From: Malachius bipustulatus
Taxonomy: Eukaryota; Arthropoda; Insecta; Coleoptera; Melyridae
Assembly: GCA_910589415.1 (NCBI GenBank)
Contig: OU342638.1
Span: 1,054,001 to 1,118,000 of the forward strand
Reading direction: 5' to 3'
DNA length: 64,000 nucleotides
Positions within the stretch are counted from its first letter, which is position 1; every line of letters begins with the position of its first letter. Shown in pieces: positions 1 to 10,500 of this stretch. Made by a program: the position numbers and the translations under genes. The notes beneath the pieces are model-generated. The model ran no database searches. It saw only the letters and a list, made by a program, of their open reading frames with translations, and was not told where the DNA came from.

Positions 1-642
1 ATAATTCAAAAAGCAAACCAAAATTTATGGAAACGCTGCAGGAAATGTATTGAAGTTGGTAAAGGACATTTTGAGAACCGTTTATAACATTAATATTGAT
101 AACATTTAATTTACACTGACATTTTTCCCACAGAAACAAGTTAAAAAATAAATTTGAAGGAATTCAGACGAACATTAAGTAAAATATGTCTGCTCGAAAA
201 CGATAATTTACTGAGAAGTTTTACTTTGACTTTTTTTTTTTCGAGACGGTTTGGGTGTGCCGTTCAAATTAAGGAATGATTTCTATAGAGTTTTTTCTTA
301 TCTTTTCAAATTCGATGACAGTTTTTCAGTAGCACGGTCAGAAAATTAACTTTTTGAACAAAGACCATGGGGGCAAAAATTTTCAAGTCCGGTCCTGGAT
401 TTTTAATTAACTCAGAATGCGGTTTTGATGAGTTTCCGGAATGCACCATTCCTAGTAAATTTCTACAAAATATCTCCAGCCGTTTCAGAAATATCGCCTA
501 TCAAAGTTTTGTACCTGAGACATAAAACATCCTGTAACTTCTTAACCAATCACACAAAAAAAATTTCTTTTGTGGTTTTCGACCCGCCTTGAAGTCCGCT
601 TATCACCATTGGTCTATGTAAGGTCACTCATGAATCACCCTG
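1..642 (+). mobile_element. 3' end of a decayed Tc1/mariner-type transposon
   Basis: The segment opens inside a transposase C-terminus (4-87) and is followed by about 550 bp of non-coding sequence ending in ATCACCCTG before TA at 643-644. That end resembles other TIR ends in this window, for example TTGAATCACCCTG at 20386-20398. The 5' half lies outside the window. Its right border touches the foldback element starting at 645, so the two share the TA. Confidence 0.5.
4..87 (+). pseudogene. Transposase C-terminal remnant, Tc1/mariner type
   Basis: Twenty-seven codons are open before a TAA at 85-87. They contain the LWKRCRKCIEV and GKGHFEN motifs. Many insect IS630/Tc1/mariner transposases end with a basic helix and a G-x-HFE stretch just before the stop, so I read this as the last residues of such a transposase. 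The catalytic residues lie outside the window, so the subfamily cannot be named. Confidence 0.5.
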
Positions 643-644
643 TA

Positions 645-2382
645 TAATCAGTTATAACTTGCCTACCTACTACATGAATTTACAATAGTCATTTATCTTA
701 ACTTTTTATAATTAAATCTTTTCAACTTAGTCTTTTTTAATTTTTTGTCTTGCAGAATAGTTTAAATAGTGCAAACTGCACAAAATTAATTTTTCTTATT
801 TTTTCTACAAAAATAAGTGGCGCCTGACGAAACACAATTTTTGTTTTTTTGTTGCTTCGGGAAACTTTCAAACCCATGACAGATGCTCTCTGATGAAAAG
901 CACCGCGCTATGTGACTTATTTAAATAAATAAAAAAAATAGGTTACAAGCCCTTTGAATAAATCTGAGTATGCGGGAGCGATGAATTAACAGTTTGATCA
1001 ATATGCATTGAAAAGGTTAGTTCACTGTCAAAGTAAACCCCCAGATCCTTGAAATGGTTATCACGCGTGAGCAATGTTGAGCCAATCTTATATTGGTATG
1101 CAAGCTGTTTTTTGGATCTAGAATAGGCAGCCAATTTACATTTACCAACGTTCAAGTCAAGGCTGTTTTCGACGCACCAAGTCTGTATAGAATCAATACG
1201 GCTTTGAATTTTTACACAATCGTTCAGTGTATCAACACATGAAATAAATTTCAGGTCATCTGCGTACAAATAGAAATTCCTCACCAACAACGTCACTAAT
1301 GTTGTTAATGAATAACAAAAACAAAAGTGGTCCAAGATTGGAGCCCTACGGAACACCAGAGGTCCCCATATAACAACCGGACCCATATCCATTATATTGA
1401 ACATAATACTTTCTATTAGTCCGATAAGATGATATAAGTTTGAGAAGTGAGTTACTAAAACCATATTTGAGGAGCTTAATTAGAACAACTTGATGATGAT
1501 CTAAACGATCAAAAGCCTTTGAGAAGTCTTTGAGAAGTTACCTGAGGGAAAATGCTGGTGTACAACGCCATCTCAAAGATCTTCGCAAAGTTGCTCAAGA
1601 CAGCCGCCTGTCTGTAATTGCACATATTATCTGCAGTGCCACTTTTTAAAATAGGGCATATCCTGGCAATGCTCCAAATATCTGGGAAAGATGAGGTTGA
1701 CAGTGCTAGATTATTTATGAAAGAAGAAAGTTAAACTGGGGCAAAAACAGAACAGCAATCTTCTGCTGAATCAATTGCTTATCACACTCTCTGAGTTATG
1801 AGGGCAGGCAACGCCGAGGAATAATCGCACAGGCAAAGTAGTTAGAGAAACCGTCGGCTATCTGTTGGGGTGAGTCACACACCGCACCGGTGTTGTCAAC
1901 TAGATGAGTGCCAATTCTAGTGGTAGAGCGTTTATTATTTATGAAAGACCAGAAACGCTTGAGATTTTGTGAGATGCCATCCTCAGTACCCCTTACATAA
2001 CTGATATAAGCCGCCTTTACTTGCATCTTAATGATGCTTCTGAGGTGTCTAAACTCCAAGTAGTGTAACATATTTTTTATTTATTTAAATAAATCACATA
2101 AGCGCGGTGCTCTTCATCAGAGAGTATCTGTCATGGGTTTGGCACTTTCCCGAAGCAACAAAAAAACAAAAATTATGATTCGTCAGGCGCCACTTATTTT
2201 GGTACAAAAAAATAAGAAAAATTGATTTTATGCAGTTTGCGCTATTCAAATTATTCTGCAAGACGAAAAAATTAAAAAAGACTAAGTTGAAAAGATTTAA
2301 TTATAAAAAGTTTGTAATTTTCCAGAATAGGTAAACGGCTATTGTAAATTCATGCAGTAGGTAGGCAAGTTATAACTGATTA
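645..2382. mobile_element. Foldback element with ~300-bp TIRs enclosing LINE sequence
   Basis: Positions 645-941 and 2070-2382 are inverted copies of each other. The outer ends read TAATCAGTTATAACTTG and its complement, and both are flanked by TA (643-644 and 2383-2384), as expected for a TA-targeting element. Everything between the arms (943-2069) is minus-strand LINE sequence and no transposase is visible. Either the foldback element picked up a LINE piece or a LINE fragment replaced its centre. Confidence 0.7.
943..2069 (-). pseudogene. Jockey/CR1-like LINE reverse transcriptase fragment
   Basis: On the minus strand the upstream part (2071-1796) contains the linker before RT, with [10 protein letters not shown]. 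The downstream part (about 1530-943) contains [18 protein letters not shown] and the catalytic YADDLKF, followed by LNVGKCK. These match, in order, segments of the intact LINE ORF at 11574-14150, so both come from the same family. Roughly 90 codons between the two parts, covering the fingers of RT, are lost or scrambled around 1530-1795. At least one frameshift and an in-frame stop (GVP*GSNLG) interrupt the rest. The fragment is dead and lies entirely between the two arms of the foldback element. Confidence 0.85.
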
Positions 2383-2384
2383 TA

Positions 2385-3328
2385 TTAGAATTACTGCATT
2401 AATTTAAGATGTGCTTGCACATAGCTATGTTCGGCTTTACAATCAACAACCCAGTTTATCTTATGATGTATTGTGATTTTAATTATTATGATAAAGATTT
2501 ATTGACTATTTTAAAGGAGAAATTTATATGAAAAAGTGTTACAAATAAAATGTTACTCATAAAATACAGAGTAGTTGAAAATGTTCCTTAAAAAAGGAAA
2601 CTATTGAGGAACCAACTTTAATAATATTTAAACAAGTATATAAGTTAATTTCAGACAGGTTTTATAAAAAATTAAAATAATGTTCACGCGATCTCACTCA
2701 AAAAAATTCGAAATAAAAGAATTAGAGTAATCTGATAATCTGGCCTTGAATCCGGTGAGTGACGTCCTGCTCAGGGAAGTCGATCCCCCACCATGTGTCC
2801 CAGCACTCAAGGGAAGGCCTCACAAAAAAATATAGGAACTGGACGTCAGCACGGCACTTCCACCACTATTCCACACTATCCTTGGCTAGGAATATTAGTA
2901 CGGCAACCATAAAAAAAAACCTGCAAACGCAAGTTCATATATGCTCCATTTGCGGAGGAACGCAAGTTCCAAAACTTTGATAAAAAAGACAGAGAGCCAA
3001 TAAAAAATATAAACTACTTACCCAATTTCATTGGGGTTTCTTTACACTACACTAACACAAGAGCACTCAACTAAACATAAAAGACTGAGCACGCTGATAG
3101 GAACAAACGATAGGCCATTGGACACAATAATTTGGCGAATGACATAAGGAGAATATTTAACTAAACCAAATACGAACACCTTCCTTAAATCAATCGTCCG
3201 TTCGAGCCGACCGTTTCTCTGCTTCCCCTCTATCAGCCACCTTATCAATCTTATCAAAGTTCTATAATAAAATAAAATCGGAGAGTCTATTAATCATAAA
3301 TGTAACGTCAAATAAATATTCCTAGATG
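2385..3328. other. Intronic sequence with no recognised feature
   Basis: AT-rich sequence between two LINE fragments. Short open frames exist but show no recognisable motif or exon-like composition, and I see no convincing TIRs or RNA gene. Confidence 0.4.
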
Positions 3329-3733
3329 TTATTGTTTAATTATAAAGATTTTGCTTTCCAAAAAAATAAATCTTTTTGAAATGGTACAGTAGTCAATCTC
3401 ATTTTTATATTTTTTTAATTTTCCATGTGCTCTTTTTTTTAGTTCAATGTTATGCTTTTCGTTTGTGTACCACAAAAATGGAACATGTGTCCTTAAAACT
3501 TCATTAAGTCTATCATAAAATGCATTACATGCCTCAGAAATGTTGGTAATATCTAGGATACAGGTCCAGTCCATATCAAAGAGTTCTTTGTAAAGTGCTG
3601 GGAAGTTTGCTTTTCTAAAATTTAAAATACGATCATCAGAACCAGCAAAAAAGGGAAATTTCACCCCCCCCCCCCCAACAAGCGCTATCTCAACTGACAC
3701 AGCTGGATGATGATGAGCGTCTTCCTGAACCAT
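3329..3733 (-). pseudogene. Jockey/CR1-like LINE fragment, endonuclease-RT linker
   Basis: The minus-strand reading contains FRKANFPALYKELFDMDW and ACNAFYDRLNEVLRTHVP. It aligns with the stretch after the endonuclease domain in the LINE ORF at 11574-14150 ([18 protein letters not shown]). It starts just after the HHPA motif of the endonuclease and ends near the region where the fragment at 2071-1796 begins, with a short overlap. It could therefore be the other half of one split copy or a second copy. A run of 14 C at 3664-3677 lies in the coding stretch and encodes GGGG on the minus strand. Confidence 0.8.
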
Positions 3734-4097
3734 TGGGACATCATCCTGTGTTACTGAGCCAGAATTAAACTATTATTAATGTTATTATTATTAAAATTTG
3801 ATAATTTTCATCCCCCTGTAATAAAATTTAAACCACTTATTAGTAGCTTAGTAGTAGGATACCAGAAGAGTTAATGGTTCCATTTAAAATAATAAGGAAG
3901 TTGATAGCGACTCTCGATATAATTGGAGGAGTCTCGTAGACATATATCACTTTTGGTGGTTTGCCATTGCACATTTCTGTAGGGACAAGATAAAATAAAA
4001 AACTGTACCCCAAATTTATACCCAAAACATTGAAATGTTATTAACATGATGTGGCGTTATAATTATAATTCGATCAATTATCTAATGAAAGTGTTCA
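3734..4097. other. Intronic sequence upstream of the first visible Atx2 exon
   Basis: AT-rich, with no coding motif. Its last eight bases (4090-4097, AGTGTTCA) are the left target-site duplication of the adjoining hairpin element. Confidence 0.4.
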
Positions 4098-4331
4098 GGT
4101 AATCCTGTACAATCTGTCGCTAAATTTTACCCTACCATATAAATAAAAATAAATCCTCCAAATTCCGGTTCGGTAAGTCAGGTTTTTGGTCAGGGTAGGT
4201 TTTTTTTCATTTCAAGGCCATTTTAAGGGAAAAAAAACCCTACCCTGACCAAAGACCTGACTTACCACACATTTATTTTTATTTATAGGTATGGTAGGGT
4301 AAAATTTAGCGACAGATTGTACAGGATTACC
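4098..4331. mobile_element. Hairpin MITE with 8-bp target duplication, next to an Atx2 splice site
   Basis: The 234-bp element is an almost complete inverted repeat. The left arm begins GGTAATCCTGTACAATC and the right arm is its complement, with about 100 bp per arm and a short centre. AGTGTTCA occurs exactly on both sides (4090-4097 and 4332-4339), so an 8-bp target duplication is directly visible. An 8-bp duplication is typical of hAT-type insertion, but no transposase is present. Its right edge is 22 bp before the exon starting at 4354, so it must have supplied or displaced the branch-point region. Confidence 0.9.
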
Positions 4332-4353
4332 AGTGTTCATTTTATTGTTTCAG

Positions 4354-4547
4354 GTATATTCCGTACATTCTCTCAGGAATTTGATGTGGTACTAGAGGTT
4401 GCCGTTCGAGTGGAGGACCCGGACGGGCCGAACCCTACGGTTCGTCCTGAAACCCAGATCGACAAGCTAATATTCAAGTGCAAGGACATCCTATCGCTGT
4501 CCATCAGGGACTCCGACATGGATTATGCCACTCGAGATAATTTCCAG
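4354..4547 (+). CDS. Atx2: Atx2 coding exon: end of the Lsm domain
   Basis: The acceptor is TTTATTGTTTCAG and the donor CAG|GTGAGA. The exon begins with the last two bases of a Gly codon and encodes [19 protein letters not shown] and, near its end, [16 protein letters not shown]. This corresponds to the last Lsm strands of ataxin-2 and the segment leading to LsmAD. It ends in phase 0 after NFQ. The splice acceptor lies only 22 bp downstream of a hairpin MITE. Confidence 0.93.
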
Positions 4548-7500
4548 GTGAGAAGTCTTTCTTTCGTTACTTACGAATTAATTTCGACGAAATAATGTCG
4601 ACTCGAATTATCATACAGACAGATACGGCGATCGCGGCCCGCCTGAACGGCACCCGTCAGGGAAGCGCCGAGGAGCGCGAGCTCGAGCCGTGGCAGGATT
4701 GCGGTGGAGGCGGCGGCGGAGTGAACGGCGGTGGAGGTCTCGGCTCGGCGCCGTGCTTGGAGCTCGAGAGCGGCGCCAACGGCTGGGACGCGGCCGACAT
4801 GTTCCGAAAAAACGAGCAGGAGTACGGGGTCACTAGTACTTTCGATCATTCGCTCAGAGGCTACACCGTCCCCCTGCAGCATAGCGATTCCAGCGAGTAC
4901 AGGTCCGTATCGGAGATTATAATCCCGTGGTCTTCATTTGTGATATTTTGACTGTCTTATTATAGGGAAGCCGAGGCAAAGGCGAACGCTATCGCACAGG
5001 AGATCGAGAGTGCCCCATCTCATCGGGCTCGTCTGGAGGTGGAAAACGGGGATGAGGAAGCGGCTTTCGCAGCTGTAGCTCGTCCCCCCGGACAGGATGC
5101 CGCCAACGGCAAGTATATCCCGCCTGCCAAGCGCAAGAACCACAACACAGGGAAGCTGATGCGCAGTACTCCGCCTCCGCAGCCACAGCCACCCTTACAG
5201 CAGGTTAGTTGATAACGAGAGTTTTCACAAAATAGAAAATATAATGTTCTCGTCATTAGCATCCCTTTTCATTTATTTGAAAAGGCTGTAACGTAGTTAC
5301 AGAGTTCTTTTTATTTTTGTCGTTAAGGTTGGCGAGGTAGCACCAGCTGTTTAAAAATTTATGGGACGACCTGCGCCACCTGTTCAGCAGTGGTCGAATG
5401 TCTTTGCACCAAGAGAATAACTCGCAGTATAGTTATCGACTGCCGCGGCGCTGCCCGTCAACGAACATGCCAATAATATTGATTAGCTCCCCCCTTTCCT
5501 TTTTTTCAAAAAAAAACGGAGAAGGTCGAAACAGACGGCCGAGAGACATTTTGCCTTTTTCTCTAACGACTTTCGATGCAACACGAAGTCACTTATTATT
5601 ATCGTAAATTTCTCAAATTATATTACCTAAATTTCTTTCCAAAGCCATTATTTTAAAAAATGGGTAAGTCAACGTAGACGATTACAGTGATCGAAAAGTT
5701 AATAAATATTCACTGTTTATTTCTAGCTTTTTGGATATAATTTCGAATTTTCTCTTCGCCATTTTCTCCGTACAGCGGCGGCCATATCTGTTCAACCGAA
5801 TATTTCCGCAATTTTCGGCTTCAATATCCCGTTACCACGGCCCTGCAGCTCCCGGATACGTCTCGGTACTGTCGAACTCCCAACCAAGGAGACTCACCTG
5901 AATTACGTCTACCTATGCCCGTCGGATGACGAGAAATCGAATGGTGCTAGAAGGTCAGCCCTATAAGTACTCTCAGAACTCAAAAAAAAGAGAAAACTTG
6001 TAAGTCCGTTTAACTAATAATTCTAACCATCAATAAGAAGATACCATCCTGGGTGAACTTATCAAAAACGACTCATTCACTCCGTATTTATTTTATTTAA
6101 GCCAAATCAATAATAATTATTAATACAATGCGTGTGTAAAGGAAATGCCATAGGATCCTACCGCACTTTCTATTAGAAGGCTAGTTATATGACTTATGAA
6201 TCTCTAATAATTAAATCAAACATTCGATCTGTTTTATCATTTATTTTTGTTAGTCAATAAATCACTGACTGAAAGTTTTTCTTTTTAAAAGGAAGAGTAC
6301 GAAAGCAGGCACCCTTATTTATTTATTTTTTTTTTTTTAACTAAAGGCGACGTGCCCTTCTCCAAAATCTCAGGGTACGTTCGCTCATCCCTCTCTCTCA
6401 TTTTCTTCGTTTACCCACGAGATTTTGGTGGCATCCCAATAAGTTACCTATTAGAGTTCAGAAAACAGAAAAGAGCAAACAGTGGGGATGGAACTCTCTC
6501 GTCAATCGACGAAAAATCTGAGCTGGTTGCTGAGAGGTTTCCCGTCGGGTATCCCGCACATTTATTAAATTTTACAAAACCTAATTATCTATCTAAAGGA
6601 AGGAAAACAAAAACCGAACCCCCCACAAGGCTTAGCAGTGTTTAAGAGACCGGCCAGAATTTTTAGTGAATTTAAGTTTGGGCCTGTGCGGGGGAAAAAT
6701 TGCCTTTTGAATTTCAGCTTGATACCTTCATTTTTTCGCCACGTGTTGATGTGTTACCAATGCGGGTGTTGTCTGGTAGTCTTTCTATCGATGCATGTTA
6801 ATAGAGAGTTAAATAAAAAGAATATTTCAAGAATCAGCTTTGGTATCTTTTATAGACCACCGGAATGTTACGTTGTAAAAATTAAATAATTTAAAAAATA
6901 AATAAATTTCAGGTTATGGGTCAGCAACAGCAGCAGCAGCCTTCAGGTAGCTCGCCTTCAACCACCGGCAGCATTCAGACCTCGCCTTCACCAAAAGGTG
7001 CTCCTTTGGCACCTTTCTCTCCGCCGGCAGTGGTACAAACCGCTCCCAACTCCAGCATTCCGTCGGGAGGCTCTTCCGGCCCCCACCCAGGTCTGCCTCA
7101 CGGCACCCCTCAACAGCCCCCCGTGCCTCTCTCTCCCGCACCCCAGGTTATACAGGTGAGATGGAATTTTAACCAGAAATTATTACTGAATAAGGTGTCC
7201 CCCTGGTCTTTCGAGTCGGTCTCTTTGCGTCATACTCCCAGTACACAGCGGTTAAAAACAACGAAACCGGGAAAAACTTCAGAACACCTCCGATTTGCAT
7301 GAAAATTTCGATTTAGGTTGTGCTCCACCTAAACTTAAAAGTCTCCTCAACGCTGTTGGTTGCTTATTTTTAAGGGTGAAAACTACCCCTATTATTGAAA
7401 AAATATAATACAATAGATTAAACCATATACTAATTAATAAAAATTATATATGAACATGTTTAGTAAAGGTCACTCAATGTACTAGATCCAGTTGACTTTC

Positions 7501-10500
7501 GGTTTTTCAGTGTTCTGTAAGGCAGCATAAAATCTTGCAGGAAGGATAGTGCCCCAGTAAATACTGAAACTTGTCTACACTATTTCCTATCGACTGCCCA
7601 TTCTGATGCAACACAGTCAGCATATCGATACCTACTAAGCAAAACATCGTAAGTGACATTTTTAGTGAAAATAACATTTTGGTATTATCATTATCGTAAT
7701 CCGCTCGTCTCAGACTACCTACTGGTAAAGTGTTGTAAGGTTATTTCCAAAGCATTATTAAAGAAAAAAGGTGATAAAGTTTATCGTAATAAACAATTTT
7801 AGAGGAATAAATTTCAATGCATACTGCCAAAGTAACGTAAACATAAACGATGACCGGCAATTTATCGTAACAAGAAGGTCACGTGGTACAAAATGTGTAC
7901 GTTACGATGTGAATTTACCTGCTACGATGCTTTAGTTGTAGTGATGTTTGAGGCCTGTCTAGACGTAAGTAACACGCTCTGTATTTTTATTACTCATTAT
8001 TTGTTTATTTAACATTAGATTCTGTTCAATTGTGTTCATAATGCTAAAGGTATTGTTGATAAATGTTGAGAAATATTTTCTGAGTTGCAAAAAGAAAATT
8101 TGCGGATCCTATGTTAACTTATTGATAAAATATTCTGATGTAGTTTTACCAATGAAACTTTTTTCAGAATAATAACAATAATGGAGTGTAGAGGCCAGAA
8201 AATTTTGAAACTTTTATCACTGCCAATTGCCACTACTAGTAGTCAAGAGCAGGAAATACATTTATCACTACCAGTAACTAATACAGATAGTTTGAATGCT
8301 CAAAAATCTTCAACCGAGTTATGTAATGAATTAGTAATTACTGATTCAATAAATAAACAAGAAAATTTTACTCCACAATCCATAGAAGAGTTTGATTTAC
8401 AGTCCTCTGAATTAATTATTTTGGAAAACTGAAATGAATTTCCTAGATTTTGGCACAACTATTCAAGATTTTACAGCAGTGTCACCTGATCTCAATTCTG
8501 CTAGTCTCTTCGACAACATTGTCATTACCGAGCATGTTGAATTTCCCGTCGAAAGTACTGATAATAATGAAAAAATGATAGAGAAGTCTCAAGAATCAAT
8601 GGTTACCTGTATTAAAAGAAAAATTGTTGATTATGACTCATCTTCTATGTCTTCTGTTGATGCATTAGTTGAAAAACCAATTTCTAAAGTGAAAATATCT
8701 CGACGACGTTCTTCTGAACTGTCATTTGAATCATTTCATCCAAGTGAAAGTGATATTGAAAATGTTGATGATGATAGCGATTTGGAATTAACGGTGGGAA
8801 GAAGAACTTTAAGAAAAAAATCAAACTTGGGTAAAAGGAACATTAAGACGCTGGAAAAAAACTTTGGGAAAAATAAATCGGTGCAACCAAATCCATGCAC
8901 TATCAATTGTCCTAATCAATGTCTTGAGAAGTTACCTGAGATGTTACGACAAGATATTCACGAGTTTTACTGGGGATTGGGTAGCCAACAGAGGCAAAGG
9001 GATTGGTTGCTGTCATGCGTAAAGGAAGTGGGAATAAAGAGAAGAAAGCATGAAAGCAAGAATCTGAAATAAGCAGAAGGCAGACATCGTACAAATACAT
9101 CATTCCTTGGAATGATGTCGACCATGAAATATGCCAACAGTTTTTGTTGAAAACTTTGAATATTTCGCAAATGACCATCAGATATACGAAAAAGAATGCG
9201 GTGTCTTATAAGTGTTCAAAGACTGATCAGCGGGGAAGACACGAGCCCCCAAATAAAACGAGCATTCAAATGAAACAAAACGTAACGAACTTCTTAGCAA
9301 AACTTCCAGCTGTTCCATCTCATTATTGTAGGAACAAGACATCACGGAAATATCTGCCTGTTGAATTTAGAAATATTTCTTTTCTTTATAAAATTTTTAA
9401 GGAAGATCAGGTCAAAAATGGACAGACTTTATTTGTATCTCAAAAAGTTTTCAGGAATATTTTTCGGAAAGACTTCAATGTGGGGTTTCATTTACCCAAA
9501 AAAGACAAATGCAGTTTATGTGAATATAGAAAAGACAAAGATTATAAAGAGACCGTAAAATCAAAAGAAGAATACGAAGAACATCTGAAAAATAAGAATA
9601 TTTGTAAAGATGTATTTTTAGCCGATCAGCAAAAGACACTGACCGATCCCTCATTTTTGTGTGTCAGCTTCGATTTGCAGAAGGTCTCCTCACGGAGATA
9701 ATTAACTACTCTACTATGCCAGGAAATATTCTTTTTACAATTTAACGGTATATGAAAATGTAACTAAAAATGCTGTTTGTTATTTGTGGGGTGAATGTGA
9801 CGGAGGCCGTGGTTCTAACGAAATATGCACGATAATGTACAAATATTTGAAGGAAGTTGATCAAAGAAAGACAATCAAACACATATCCCTCAACTGTGAT
9901 AGCTGTTATGGGCAAAATAAGAATAAGGCAATGCTGGTGATGCTTTACACATTCATCAATGAATGTTCCAATATTAGAGTCCATTCAAATTAGATTTCTA
10001 TTACCTGGTCATACGTATATGCCCGTCGACTCCATTCATGGAACTACAGAAAGATTCATTAAAAAACGTATTATCTGGGCACCTTCCGAATGGAGTACTC
10101 TAATTGCTAACGCCAGAACTAACCCAGGTCCCCTTAAAGTCAATGTAATGAGTCATACTGACTTTGTAGACTGGAAAAAAGTCTCAGCGGAAATTTTGAA
10201 ACCATCAAAATTCAAAACTGTTCAAGGTGAAAGTTTACAAATAAGCAAATTAAGAGCAGCTTTGTTTAAAGCCAAGAATTCTAATGTAATTATTGATTAT
10301 TCATACAATGGTGAGGATCTGAAGATTTTACACTTAAAGTTACCAAAGCATTACAAATATAAGAAACCAAAAAGATTGTCTCCTAACAAATTGCCAATTG
10401 CTGTCCAGAAAAAAAAAGATTTGGAAAACTTATGTGCCAAAAACATAATTCCTGTCAAATATCATCAGCAATATCATGAAATGAAAACCTCAAACATCAT

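Noticed and set aside
2759..2980. 73-codon open frame on the + strand
   Set aside because: No recognisable motif, no splice or composition support, and it lies among decayed transposons.
645..3733. One LINE copy split by the foldback arm at 2070-2382
   Set aside because: The fragments at 2071-1796 and 3733-3329 overlap slightly in LINE coordinates, so a single contiguous copy is not demonstrated.
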